Of a stretch of DNA of 64,000 bases, positions 52,887 to 61,082 are shown piece after piece; positions within the stretch are counted from its first letter, which is position 1, and each line of letters starts with the position of its first letter. The stretch spans positions 171,887-235,886 of the forward strand of contig DAOUKM010000004.1 in assembly GCA_034421295.1 (NCBI GenBank), written 5' to 3'. Position numbers and translations under genes: made by a program. The notes beneath the pieces were generated by a model. It did no database searches and was not told the origin of the DNA. It saw only the letters and a program-made list of their open reading frames with translations. The stretch comes from CAUZIR01 sp034421295 (GTDB lineage Bacteria > Chloroflexota > Dehalococcoidia > Lucifugimonadales > UBA2962).

Positions 52887-53597
52887 TTGCTGCGCGTGAG
52901 CAGACTATCCTCGGGTGACCCGGAGATATTCCTGTCGGTTCAGGGCGAGGGCCGCACGGCAGGTACGGCCTCTGCGTTCGTCAGGCTTGCGACGTGCAAC
53001 CTGGCCTGCAGCTGGTGCGACACGGCCTACACCTGGGACTGGTCGCGTTTCGACTACGACGAACAGGTGATGTACTTAAGGCCCGAGGAGGCGGCGTCCC
53101 GGGTCGAGGCTCTGGCAACGACAAATGTGGTGATCACGGGCGGAGAGCCTCTGCTCCAGCAGGCCGGCGGCCTCGGGGAGCTGGCCTCCTCACTCGCCGG
53201 GACCGGCCACAGCATCGAGGTGGAGACTAACGGGACCATAGCGCCGTCGGAGCAGATGACCGCCTCCGTTGCCCGGTGGAACGTATCCCCCAAGATCGCA
53301 AGCTCCGGCAATCCCTCCGGCAGACGAGAGGTCCCGGAGGCGCTCAGCGCCCTTTCGGCCCTTCCGAACGCGGATTGGAAGTTCGTCATAACTGGCCGCC
53401 CCGACATCGAGGAGGCTGCCCGTTTGGCGGGGCGCTACGAAGTCCCTCCCGGGCGGATCGTGCTCATGCCCGAGGGAACTGCCGCCGACGTGGTCGCCGA
53501 GAGATCGAGGTGGGTGATGGAGGAGGCTGCCCGGCGGGGATTTCGCTTCTCCTCCCGGCTGCATGTCCTATTGTGGGGGGCGGAGCGAGGCCGCTAG
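52887..53597 (+). CDS. queE: 7-carboxy-7-deazaguanine synthase QueE
   Basis: A radical SAM enzyme of 236 aa that contracts 6-carboxytetrahydropterin. The N-terminus has EIFLSVQGEGRTAGTASAFV and the cluster motif CNLACSWCD (C-x3-C-x2-C). GGEPLLQQ and VETNGT follow. I chose TTG 52887 with GAGG upstream; GTG 52896 is possible. queD, needed to make its substrate, is not in the window. Confidence 0.9.
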   Translation: MLRVSRLSSGDPEIFLSVQGEGRTAGTASAFVRLATCNLACSWCDTAYTWDWSRFDYDEQVMYLRPEEAASRVEALATTNVVITGGEPLLQQAGGLGELASSLAGTGHSIEVETNGTIAPSEQMTASVARWNVSPKIASSGNPSGRREVPEALSALSALPNADWKFVITGRPDIEEAARLAGRYEVPPGRIVLMPEGTAADVVAERSRWVMEEAARRGFRFSSRLHVLLWGAERGR

Positions 53598-53622
53598 GGG
53601 ACACGGGATCGGGCGGGATAGG

Positions 53623-53631
53623 TGTTATATT
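53623..53631 (+). promoter_or_regulatory. Extended -10 promoter of FAH-family gene
   Basis: TGTTATATT would start transcription near 53638, leaving a 37-nt leader containing the AGGAGA at about 53660. Confidence 0.5.
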
Positions 53632-53674
53632 TGGCAGCCGTTGCCTACGCTCGAAAACCAGGAGACAAGCCGAG

Positions 53675-54427
53675 ATGAAGTTCGCCAGATATAAGATCGG
53701 GGAAGGCACCGAGTACGGGATCGTCGAGGGAGAGACCGTGACCCGCATCACGGGCGCGCCGTGGGGGGAATACGAGACCACGACCGATGCGAGGCCTGTA
53801 TCGTCGGTGCGGCTTCTCGCGCCTGCACAGCCCTCCAAGATGGTCGCGATCGGACTCAACTACAGGAGCCATCTCGGCGACCGGGAGCCCCCCAAGGTGC
53901 CCGAGCCGTTCCTGAAGACTCCGTCCTCGGTGATCGGCCCGGGCGATCCCATAGTGCTTCCGGCCGAGTCCAGGGTCGTTCACGAGGAGGCGGAGCTCGC
54001 GGTGGTGTTCGGTAGGCGATGCAGGCGCGCGAGCCGGGAGGACGCCCTTAGCTACGTCCTCGGGTACACGTGCGCCAACGACGTCAGCGAGCGCGACTGG
54101 CAGGCGGGCGACCTGCAGTGGTGGCGTGCAAAGTCCGCCGACACCTTCGGCCCGATCGGCCCGGTCATCGTAACGGGCCTGGACCCGGCGAACCTGGCGA
54201 TCGAGGCGCGCGTCAACGGCGAGATCGTGCAAAAGAGCAGCACGGCCGACCTTCTCTACGACGTTCCCGCGATCATCGAGTGGGTGAGCCGGGCGATGAC
54301 GCTTGAGCCCGGCGACGTGATCCTCACGGGCACCCCCGGGACGACGGCGACGATCTCAGCGGGCGACACCGTTGAGGTTGAGGTGGAGGGCGTCGGGGTG
54401 CTGAGCAACCCGGTAAGGGACGAGTAG
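53675..54427 (+). CDS. Fumarylacetoacetate hydrolase-family enzyme
   Basis: A 250-aa metal-dependent enzyme of the FAH superfamily. Family features are GLNYRSHLGD, the metal ligands in HEEAELAVVFGR (Glu, Glu), a downstream Asp in ANDVSERDWQ, and KSADTFGPIGPVIV. GDVILTGTPG is near the end. Members hydrolyse fumarylpyruvate or decarboxylate/isomerise related diketo acids in aromatic catabolism; the substrate cannot be told. ATG 53675 has AGGAGA upstream. It is convergent with ccdA; no catabolic cluster adjoins. Confidence 0.9.
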   Translation: MKFARYKIGEGTEYGIVEGETVTRITGAPWGEYETTTDARPVSSVRLLAPAQPSKMVAIGLNYRSHLGDREPPKVPEPFLKTPSSVIGPGDPIVLPAESRVVHEEAELAVVFGRRCRRASREDALSYVLGYTCANDVSERDWQAGDLQWWRAKSADTFGPIGPVIVTGLDPANLAIEARVNGEIVQKSSTADLLYDVPAIIEWVSRAMTLEPGDVILTGTPGTTATISAGDTVEVEVEGVGVLSNPVRDE

Positions 54428-54440
54428 GGCCGGACCGCGG

Positions 54441-55172
54441 CTAGCCGAAGTACTGGTCTATCCTCAGGTCCAGGAGTTCGCGCCCAGAGCCCGCCGACCA
54501 GTAGTAGATCAGGTAGGCCCCGGCCCCGACCATCGCAAGATTTCCGAGCGGCTCGACGTAGGGGAATATCTTACGGATCAGGCCCTGCACCATTCCCTTG
54601 AAGAAGACCACGCCCACCGCCGCGGCGACCATGATCACCCCCATGCCAAGTCCGTAGGCCAGCGAGCCGAGCACGGTCTCAGCGAAGCTGCCCGCCGACA
54701 GTGACTGGCCCGCCACTACCCCTACGGCGGCAAGGAAGATCGGGAGGGCGCAGCTCAGGGATGCGACCGCGTAGGCGATCCCGAACAGGAACACCTGCCG
54801 CAGGCCTTTTCCAGACCCCAGGTTGACGCGGCTGGCGGCCATGATGCCGATCTTCTTGCGGGAGATCAAAAGCCACAGGCCCAGCGCCGTGATCAGCACT
54901 CCCACCGCCAGTCCCGCAAACGGAAGGAAGTTGCCCACAACGCGGCCGCCTGCCGCAAGGATCAGGCCGACGAGCCCGAAAACAACGACGAACCCGGCGG
55001 TCGCGGCAAGGCCGAGCATGATGCCCTTGAGACCGGCGATTACCGGGTTCTGCTCGCCCTCGGCGCTGCCGAGCTGGTAGCCGACGTATGCCGGGAACAT
55101 CGCCGCACCACAGGGGTTAAAGGCGGCGACCGTGCCTCCTGAGAAGGCGAATGCCAGTGGGACCTCTATCAT
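54441..55172 (-). CDS. ccdA: Thiol-disulfide electron transporter CcdA
   Basis: A 243-aa inner-membrane protein with six to seven hydrophobic segments. It moves reducing equivalents from cytoplasmic thioredoxin to the outer side for apocytochrome c reduction. The two redox cysteines sit in FNPCGAAMFPAYVGY (helix 1) and SLSCALPIFLAAVG (helix 4), the CcdA pattern. ATG 55172. It complements the ccm genes at 45.6-51.5 kb. Confidence 0.92.
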   Translation of the reverse strand: MIEVPLAFAFSGGTVAAFNPCGAAMFPAYVGYQLGSAEGEQNPVIAGLKGIMLGLAATAGFVVVFGLVGLILAAGGRVVGNFLPFAGLAVGVLITALGLWLLISRKKIGIMAASRVNLGSGKGLRQVFLFGIAYAVASLSCALPIFLAAVGVVAGQSLSAGSFAETVLGSLAYGLGMGVIMVAAAVGVVFFKGMVQGLIRKIFPYVEPLGNLAMVGAGAYLIYYWSAGSGRELLDLRIDQYFG

Positions 55173-55366
55173 CTCTAGACTCCGTTGCGGGCAAGTGCGC
55201 TGGGGCCTTCCGATTATATTCGGCCCCGGGCCGCAGAGAGGCCCCGCTCGCGCGTACCGCCATATCTATGCTACGCACGGGCCGCAGATTCCGATTCTCC
55301 GGCAGCCGCATCGCCTCCAACGGCGCGTTAACCAGTCAATATAGGCGCTCAGGGACCGTATAGAAG

Positions 55367-55396
55367 TTGACACCGGGCCGCGGCCGCTGGTACATT
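55367..55396 (+). promoter_or_regulatory. Sigma-70-type promoter of sulfite/nitrite reductase
   Basis: TTGACA (55367-55372), 18 bp, TACATT (55391-55396). It has the same architecture as the cysH promoter. The transcript would begin near 55403, giving a 142-nt leader. Confidence 0.65.
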
Positions 55397-55433
55397 CGGC
55401 CTATAGTGTCACCTCACCCATCGGCATCCGTCA

Positions 55434-55517
55434 CAAAGTGTAGACGCACTTTGCCCGGGTAGGTGTTCGGCTAAGCCCCGCCACCCGGCCCCGCTCGATG
55501 TGCGGGGCCTTTTGTTT
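55434..55517 (+). promoter_or_regulatory. Folded leader with terminator-like hairpin before sulfite reductase
   Basis: Hairpin 1 is CAAAGTG/CACTTTG (55434-55440, 55447-55453). CCGGGT (55455-55460) can pair with ACCCGG (55483-55488). The terminator-like hairpin GGCCCCGC/GCGGGGCC (55487-55494, 55502-55509) is followed by TTTTGTTT (55510-55517). The second pairing shares two bases with the third, so the two may compete. I did not match it to a known riboswitch class. Confidence 0.6.
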
Positions 55518-55544
55518 CGGGGAGCCATCGGGAGAGACGGCAAA

Positions 55545-57305
55545 ATGACCCAGACAAGCCGAAAGGCGGCCAACGACAGGGTGATCCCGTCGGTGCCGCA
55601 GGAGCTAGACGACTTCGAGGCGGCGGTAAGGAAATTCCAGGCCGGCGAGTGGGACCAGACCGACTTCATGGCCTTCCGCCTGCGCCAGGGCGTTTACGGG
55701 CAGCGTCAAGCCGACGCGCAGATGGTGCGAGTGAAGGCTCCCTTCGGCGGCCTGACCGCAGACCAGCTCGACGTCCTCGGCGAGTTCGCCGACCGCTACG
55801 CGCCCCTGCGCAAGGGCCACGTAACCACCAGGGAGAACTTCCAGTTCCACCACGTGCTCCTGAGCGATGCGCCCGATGCGCTCAGGCTGCTGGCCGACGG
55901 CGGCCTCAGCACCAGGGAGGCCTGCGGGAACACCGTGCGCAATGTCACCGGCTGCCCGATGGCCGGGGTATGCGGCATCGAGGAGTTCGATGTCACGCCG
56001 TATGCGGCCGCCTATGCCCGCTATTTCGTACGCCACCCGTTCACTCAGTCCCTGCCCCGCAAGATAAAGACGGCCTTCTCGGGCTGCGCCAAGGACTGCG
56101 CGATCACCCCGATCCACGACATAGGCTTCGTTCCCCGGGTGGTCGACGGCGAGAGGGGCTTTAGGATGGTCGCCGGCGGGGGCACCTCCATCATGCCGCG
56201 CATCGCCCCCACCCTGTACGAGTTCGTGCGCATGGACGAGTACCTGAAGGTGACCGAGGCCTGCCTGCGCGTTTTCCACAGCTCAAACGAGCTGAGGAGA
56301 AACCGCATGAAGGCGCGCATAAAGTTCCTCATCGACAGGATCGGCATCGACGAGTTCAGAAAGCAGGTCGAGCAAGAAATGGAAAGGCCCTGGGCGCAGC
56401 GCTCGTTCGATCCCACGGACCTTCTGTTCATCGAGGACGAGGAGGCGGACGCCCCAGCGCTCGACGGCGACTACGTGCCGGCCGTGCCCAATGCCGACTT
56501 CGAGCGCTGGGTCGAGACCAACGTGACCGACCAGAGGCAGGAGGGTTACACCGCCGCTACGGTGAAGCTGCCGCTGGGAGACATTCAGGCCGAGCAGTTT
56601 GGAAAGCTCGCCGACATGGCAAGAAGGTACGGCGGCGGCAGGTGCCGGATCACACACCAGCAGAACCTGACGTTCAGGTGGGTCCCCCGGGCGACCCTCT
56701 ACGAGCTGTGGCTGGGACTGCGGTCGATCGGCCTTGCCGACTCCGGCGCCCACCAGATCGCGGATGTGGTCGCCTGCCCGGGGACCGACAGCTGCAAGCT
56801 GGGCATCACCTCGTCGATGGGCCTGGGCCGGGCGATGAGGGAGGCCATCGAGGGCCTGGATACCCGTGACCCTCTGGTTGAGAGCATGCACGTAAAGATT
56901 AGCGGCTGCCCCAACGGCTGCGGCCAGCATCACGTTGCCGACATCGGCTTTCACGGTGCGGCCGCGAAGGCGCCGGGGGGACAGGTGCCGGCCTATGAGC
57001 TGTTCCTGGGAGGCAGCTACGAGGGCGACGACCCGAGGTTCGGCGTCCGCACCAGGACCAAGGTTCCGGCAAAGCGCGCCCCCGAGGTCCTTCGCAGCCT
57101 GATCTCCCTGTATCTTGCAGAGAGAAACGAGGGCGAGCCATTCAGGGACTATGCGGCCCGGGTGGGCAAGGAGCGATTCGATGAGGTACTCGCCGACTTT
57201 AAGGAAGTGGGCGAGCTGAACCGGGAGACGCTGGCCAGCTACATGGACTGGGACAAGACGATCAAGTACGTCCTTGAGCGCGGCGAGGGAGAGTGCATGG
57301 TCTGA
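55545..57305 (+). CDS. Ferredoxin-type sulfite/nitrite reductase
   Basis: A 586-aa siroheme-[4Fe-4S] enzyme. Two pseudo-repeats each carry a siroheme-binding half. The first is GHVTTRENFQFHHV and GCPMAGVCG; the second is RITHQQNLTFRWV, with ligands in ACPGTDSCKLG and SGCPNGCGQHH (C-x5-C and C-x3-C). It probably reduces sulfite made by CysH, but assimilatory nitrite reduction is equally possible from sequence alone. ATG 55545 with GGGAGAG upstream. A strong promoter and a leader attenuator precede it. It is separated from the cysH operon by 48 kb. Confidence 0.9.
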   Translation: MTQTSRKAANDRVIPSVPQELDDFEAAVRKFQAGEWDQTDFMAFRLRQGVYGQRQADAQMVRVKAPFGGLTADQLDVLGEFADRYAPLRKGHVTTRENFQFHHVLLSDAPDALRLLADGGLSTREACGNTVRNVTGCPMAGVCGIEEFDVTPYAAAYARYFVRHPFTQSLPRKIKTAFSGCAKDCAITPIHDIGFVPRVVDGERGFRMVAGGGTSIMPRIAPTLYEFVRMDEYLKVTEACLRVFHSSNELRRNRMKARIKFLIDRIGIDEFRKQVEQEMERPWAQRSFDPTDLLFIEDEEADAPALDGDYVPAVPNADFERWVETNVTDQRQEGYTAATVKLPLGDIQAEQFGKLADMARRYGGGRCRITHQQNLTFRWVPRATLYELWLGLRSIGLADSGAHQIADVVACPGTDSCKLGITSSMGLGRAMREAIEGLDTRDPLVESMHVKISGCPNGCGQHHVADIGFHGAAAKAPGGQVPAYELFLGGSYEGDDPRFGVRTRTKVPAKRAPEVLRSLISLYLAERNEGEPFRDYAARVGKERFDEVLADFKEVGELNRETLASYMDWDKTIKYVLERGEGECMV

Positions 57306-57338
57306 CCGGGCTAAGGGGCCCGGACAGCCCCTGGGCCG

Positions 57339-57698
57339 CTAGTCCTCGACGTCGGGCTCTATGGGCCTTCCGCGCCAGATCTTGGGACGCTGCCGCAGGT
57401 CGGTCCTTACCCTGGGCACGAAGGCCAGACCGTAGCCGGCCGCAAGCGCCGAAAGGCCGGCCACCAGCACCGCCTGTCCCGCGCCATCGGCGGCCCGGCT
57501 GACGGCGAGGGAGGCGATCACCATAGCCAGCCCGGCAGCCATCACCCTACCGGAAGAGAGGCGCCCTGCCCTGCCCAGACTGTGCGCCGCGTACCTGGCC
57601 AGCAGGGTCGGCAGCCCGTAGTCGGCGGCGGGGCGGGGGCCCAGTGGTCCCGCCTGGCCGAGAATCTCCTCGATCTCCTTCTCGTATCGCTTGGGCAT
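57339..57698 (-). CDS. Small membrane protein of unknown function
   Basis: A 119-aa protein with a soluble N-terminus (PKRYEKEIEEILGQAG) and two hydrophobic segments, VMAAGLAMVIASLAVS and GQAVLVAGLSALAAGYGLAF. The tail is basic. I chose ATG 57698, because the conserved-looking KRYEKEIEEIL block begins there; the frame extends to 57734. Similar small proteins are remembered from Chloroflexota genomes, without known function. It is convergent with the reductase and divergent from hemQ. Confidence 0.75.
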   Translation of the reverse strand: MPKRYEKEIEEILGQAGPLGPRPAADYGLPTLLARYAAHSLGRAGRLSSGRVMAAGLAMVIASLAVSRAADGAGQAVLVAGLSALAAGYGLAFVPRVRTDLRQRPKIWRGRPIEPDVED

Positions 57699-57764
57699 GG
57701 GAAAAATCGTATGAACCGCTACGGGCAGTGTCAAGGACGGAGGCGCCGGTCACGACGGAGGCGG

Positions 57765-57773
57765 TGCTATAAT
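57765..57773 (+). promoter_or_regulatory. Extended -10 promoter of hemQ, nearly leaderless
   Basis: TGCTATAAT ends 8 bp before the GTG at 57782, so the transcript begins within about two bases of the start codon. No Shine-Dalgarno is seen. Confidence 0.55.
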
Positions 57774-57781
57774 CGCCGCCC

Positions 57782-58480
57782 GTGAGCTCAAGCGGCGCCC
57801 GTCAGTTCGTCAAGTACACCTTCTACAAGCTGGACCCCGCTTGGCGTCGGCTTGCCCCCGAGCGCCGCGCCGAGGAAAAGAGGGAGTTCGCGGCCGTCGT
57901 CTCCGAGATCGCCTCGGGGATGATGACCCGCACCTACAGCACCGTGGGCATGCGCGGCGATGCCGATCTGCTGCTATGGCAGGCTGCAGACGCCCTTGAG
58001 CAGGTTCAGGAATCGGCGGCCACGCTCAACTCGACCGCGCTCGCCGCCTATCTCGCCACTCCGCACTCGTTCCTGGCGATGACCCGGCGCTCCCACTACG
58101 TCGACGGGCATCGCCACGAGGGCCAGGAGGGCCGCTCGGTCAGGGTGAGCCCCTCCGAGGGCGCCAGGTATTTTTTCGTCTATCCGTTCGTAAAGACCAG
58201 ACAGTGGTACCTGCTCTCCGCCGAAGAGCGCCAGCAGATGATGACCGAGCACTTTCGAATAGGCCACAGGTACCCGTCGGTAAAGATAAACACCAGCTAT
58301 TCCTTCGGCCTGGACGACCAGGAGTTCATGGTCGCGTTCGAGTCGGACAGCCCCTCGGACTTTCTCGACCTTGTGGAAGAGCTCAGGAGCGTAAGGGGCA
58401 GCCTGTACACCCTTCGCGACACGCCGATCATCACCTGCATCCGCATGCCGATAGAGCATGCGCTCGATAGGCTCGGGTGA
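57782..58480 (+). CDS. hemQ: Coproheme decarboxylase HemQ (chlorite dismutase family)
   Basis: A 232-aa dimeric-barrel protein. Features are VKYTFYKLDPAWRRL at the N-terminus and the family core YPFVKTRQWYLLSAEERQQM, MTEHFRIGHRYPSVKINTSY, then FMVAFESDSPSDFLDLVEEL. The Tyr/Lys/Arg-rich coproheme-binding part (VKTRQWY) and the His of the EHFRIGH segment fit HemQ. It would finish heme synthesis by the coproporphyrin-dependent route. True chlorite dismutases have a different distal Arg region, so HemQ is favoured by inference. The start is GTG 57782. Confidence 0.9.
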   Translation: MSSSGARQFVKYTFYKLDPAWRRLAPERRAEEKREFAAVVSEIASGMMTRTYSTVGMRGDADLLLWQAADALEQVQESAATLNSTALAAYLATPHSFLAMTRRSHYVDGHRHEGQEGRSVRVSPSEGARYFFVYPFVKTRQWYLLSAEERQQMMTEHFRIGHRYPSVKINTSYSFGLDDQEFMVAFESDSPSDFLDLVEELRSVRGSLYTLRDTPIITCIRMPIEHALDRLG

Positions 58481-58519
58481 TGGCGGCGGCCGGGCGCTCA
58501 GCGGGAAAAGCGATCTGCC

Positions 58520-59404
58520 ATGCGCTATGAGGCGGGATCATGCAGCTACGAGCTGCACGAGGGTTGGGGCGAGCTTCCGGAGGGCTACATGTTCCACCGC
58601 GTGGCGGGCGTGGCAACGGACGCCGACGACAACGTGTACGTCTTTAACCGCAGCCCGCAAAAGATGCTCATCCTGTCCGCGGACGGGACATTCAGGACCG
58701 ACTGGGACGCGTTCTTTAAGGTGCCGCACGGGGTGGCGATCGACTCTGCCGGCGACGTCTACACAGCCGACGTCGGCACGCACGTGGTAGAAAAGCACGC
58801 CCCCTGGGGCGGTATGATGATGACGCTGGGGACGCCGGACAGGCCGGCCGACACCGGACGGAACGAGGGCTTCCTGGTGGAGCGCGAGGCAGGGCCCTTT
58901 AACATGTGCTGCGCCGTCGCCGTGAGCGATTCTGGAGACATCTTCGTCGCTGACGGCTACGGCAACAGCCGGGTCCACAGGTTCTCGGCCGAGGGTGAGC
59001 TTCTCATGTCCTGGGGCAGGCCCGGAAAGGGCGGTCCCGGTGAGTTTCACCTGCCACACGGCATCACGATAGACCGCGACGGCAGGGTGCTGGTGTGCGA
59101 CCGGGAAAACGGCCGCATACAGATCTACGACCAGCAGGGCGGGTTCCTCGGCATGTGGGAGGGACTGCTTCAGCCCACCTCGATCGCCCAGGGCCCCGAC
59201 GGCCTGCTGTTCGTTCCCGAACTCCAGCACCGGCTGACCGTCCTGGACCCTGAGGGCGGGGTCGTGGCCCGGTGGGGCGGCGAGCGGAGCCTGGCGCCGG
59301 GCATGTTCGTTGCGCCCCACGACGTCGCGGTCGACTCGCGCGGGGACGTGTACGTCGGAGAGGTGCTCGAGGGTAAGCGCATTCAAAAGTTCGTCCGCAC
59401 ATAG
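58520..59404 (+). CDS. NHL-repeat beta-propeller protein
   Basis: A 294-aa protein of about five to six NHL-type repeats, each with a GVAxDxxGDVYVAD-like strand set (HGVAIDSAGDVYTADVG, AVAVSDSGDIFVADGYGNSR, HGITIDRDGRVLVCDREN, HDVAVDSRGDVYVGEVLEG). There is no signal peptide, so it is cytoplasmic or leaderless. Peptidyl-glycine lyase-like and SMP-30-like propellers share this pattern; the role is unknown. ATG 58520 is 39 bp after hemQ, same strand. Confidence 0.85.
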   Translation: MRYEAGSCSYELHEGWGELPEGYMFHRVAGVATDADDNVYVFNRSPQKMLILSADGTFRTDWDAFFKVPHGVAIDSAGDVYTADVGTHVVEKHAPWGGMMMTLGTPDRPADTGRNEGFLVEREAGPFNMCCAVAVSDSGDIFVADGYGNSRVHRFSAEGELLMSWGRPGKGGPGEFHLPHGITIDRDGRVLVCDRENGRIQIYDQQGGFLGMWEGLLQPTSIAQGPDGLLFVPELQHRLTVLDPEGGVVARWGGERSLAPGMFVAPHDVAVDSRGDVYVGEVLEGKRIQKFVRT

Positions 59405-59439
59405 CGGTCGGCAGCAAGTCAGATAATTCCGGGGGAAAG

Positions 59440-61065
59440 ATGAACGTAGACACCGCCATATGCCGCATCCTTAAGGCAGAGGGCATCAACTGGATAGCCG
59501 CCTTCCCACACCAGACGCTCATAGACGCCGCCGCGCGAGAGGGCATCCGCCCGGTAATCGTCCGCCAGGAGCGGGCGGGCGTCAACATGGCGGACGCACT
59601 GAGCCGGATGACCAACGGGCGGACCATCGGCGTTTTCACCATGCAGTACGGCCCGGGCGCAGAGAATGCCTTCGGGGGCGTCGCCCAGGCCTTCGCCGAC
59701 TCGGTGCCAGTGCTGCTCCTTCCGGGCGGGAACCCGCAGGGCCGCCACGGGGTGCACCCGAATTTCGACTCGGTTGAGCACTACAAGGGCGTGACCAAGT
59801 GGGCCGGATACATCATGTCCGCCGACCGCACGGTCGATGTGATGCGCACCGCATTCAGCCACCTGCGAAACGGCAGGCCGGGCCCGGTGCTCGTCGAGAT
59901 CCCGGCAAACCTGGCCTCACAGGATGTCCCGTCGTTCGACTATCGTCCGGTCCCCCAGACCAGGTCGGCCGCGGACCCGGCAGACGTGCGCGATCTAGTC
60001 CGGGCGCTGCTTTCCGCAGAGCGCCCGGTCATAAACGCCGGCCAGGGAGTGATGAACGCGGGGGCCACCGATGAACTGGTCGCCTTCGCGGAGCTTACCG
60101 GCATCCCGGTCCTGACAACCCTTGCGGGAAAGAGCGGGTTTCCCGAGACCCACCCGCTGTCGCTCGGATGCGGCGCGCGGACCGCGGCGGGCATGGCGGC
60201 CAAGTTCCTGATGGAGTCCGACTTCGTGCTCGGCATAGGCACCAGCTTCACCATCTCGGTGTTCGGGTCGCCCGTGCCGGACGGCGCGACGCTCGCGCAG
60301 GTGACCAACCGTGGTGAGGACCTGCATAAGGACCATCCGGTCGACTTCGGCGCGGTGGGAGACGCAAAGCTCGTGCTGGAGCAGATGATCGCCGAGGCAA
60401 GGTCTCAGGACGCGAGGGCTCGGACGGGCGTCGCCGAGGAGATAGCCGCGAGCCGCACCGGGTGGCTTGCCGAGTGGGAGGATCGCTTTAGTTCGGACGA
60501 GACGCCAATGAGCCCCTACCGCGTATTCCGCGAGGTCGAGCGGGCGGTTGATGTGGCCAACACCGTGGTCACCCACGATTCCGGCTATCCGCGTGATCAG
60601 CTCGTCCCCTTCTGGCGCCCGGTAACCCCCCGGAGCTACATCGGGTGGGGCAAGTCCACCCAGCTCGGTTACGGCCTGGGCCTGGCGCTCGGGGCGAAGA
60701 TGGCGCGTCCGGAGAGCGACGTGATCAACTTCATGGGCGACGCCGCTTTCGGCATGGCCGGTCTGGATATAGAGACGGCCGCGCGCAACGGGATCGGCAT
60801 TACCACCATCATCCTGCACAACGGTGTGATGACCGGATATGCGGCAAACTACATGCCCGTCGCCGCCGACGTCTACGGAACCCATGAGCTGGGAGGAAAC
60901 TACGCGGTCGTCGCCGAAGGGCTAGGAGCACACGCAGAGCGGATCGAGAGCCCCGAGGCTATCGGCGATGCGGTGAGAAGGGCGCTGGGCGCTAACAGGG
61001 AGGGCCAGCCCGCGGTCATAGAGATGATGACCAAGGAAGAGCCCAACGTCTCCATGTACTGGTAG
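59440..61065 (+). CDS. Thiamine diphosphate-dependent enzyme (acetolactate synthase-like)
   Basis: A 541-aa protein with the three domains of the POX/ALS family. Domain 1 has the catalytic Glu in VIVRQERAGVNMADALSRM. The central domain has VINAGQGVMNAGATDEL. Domain 3 has the ThDP site MGDAAFGMAGLDIETAARNG with IILHNG. The GDA replaces the usual GDG. Substrate unknown; oxalyl-CoA decarboxylase-like and benzoylformate-type enzymes are related, which suits a CoA-transferase neighbour. It follows the NHL gene by 35 bp. Confidence 0.88.
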   Translation: MNVDTAICRILKAEGINWIAAFPHQTLIDAAAREGIRPVIVRQERAGVNMADALSRMTNGRTIGVFTMQYGPGAENAFGGVAQAFADSVPVLLLPGGNPQGRHGVHPNFDSVEHYKGVTKWAGYIMSADRTVDVMRTAFSHLRNGRPGPVLVEIPANLASQDVPSFDYRPVPQTRSAADPADVRDLVRALLSAERPVINAGQGVMNAGATDELVAFAELTGIPVLTTLAGKSGFPETHPLSLGCGARTAAGMAAKFLMESDFVLGIGTSFTISVFGSPVPDGATLAQVTNRGEDLHKDHPVDFGAVGDAKLVLEQMIAEARSQDARARTGVAEEIAASRTGWLAEWEDRFSSDETPMSPYRVFREVERAVDVANTVVTHDSGYPRDQLVPFWRPVTPRSYIGWGKSTQLGYGLGLALGAKMARPESDVINFMGDAAFGMAGLDIETAARNGIGITTIILHNGVMTGYAANYMPVAADVYGTHELGGNYAVVAEGLGAHAERIESPEAIGDAVRRALGANREGQPAVIEMMTKEEPNVSMYW

Positions 61066-61082
61066 GGGCGTCCGGCCGCTCT

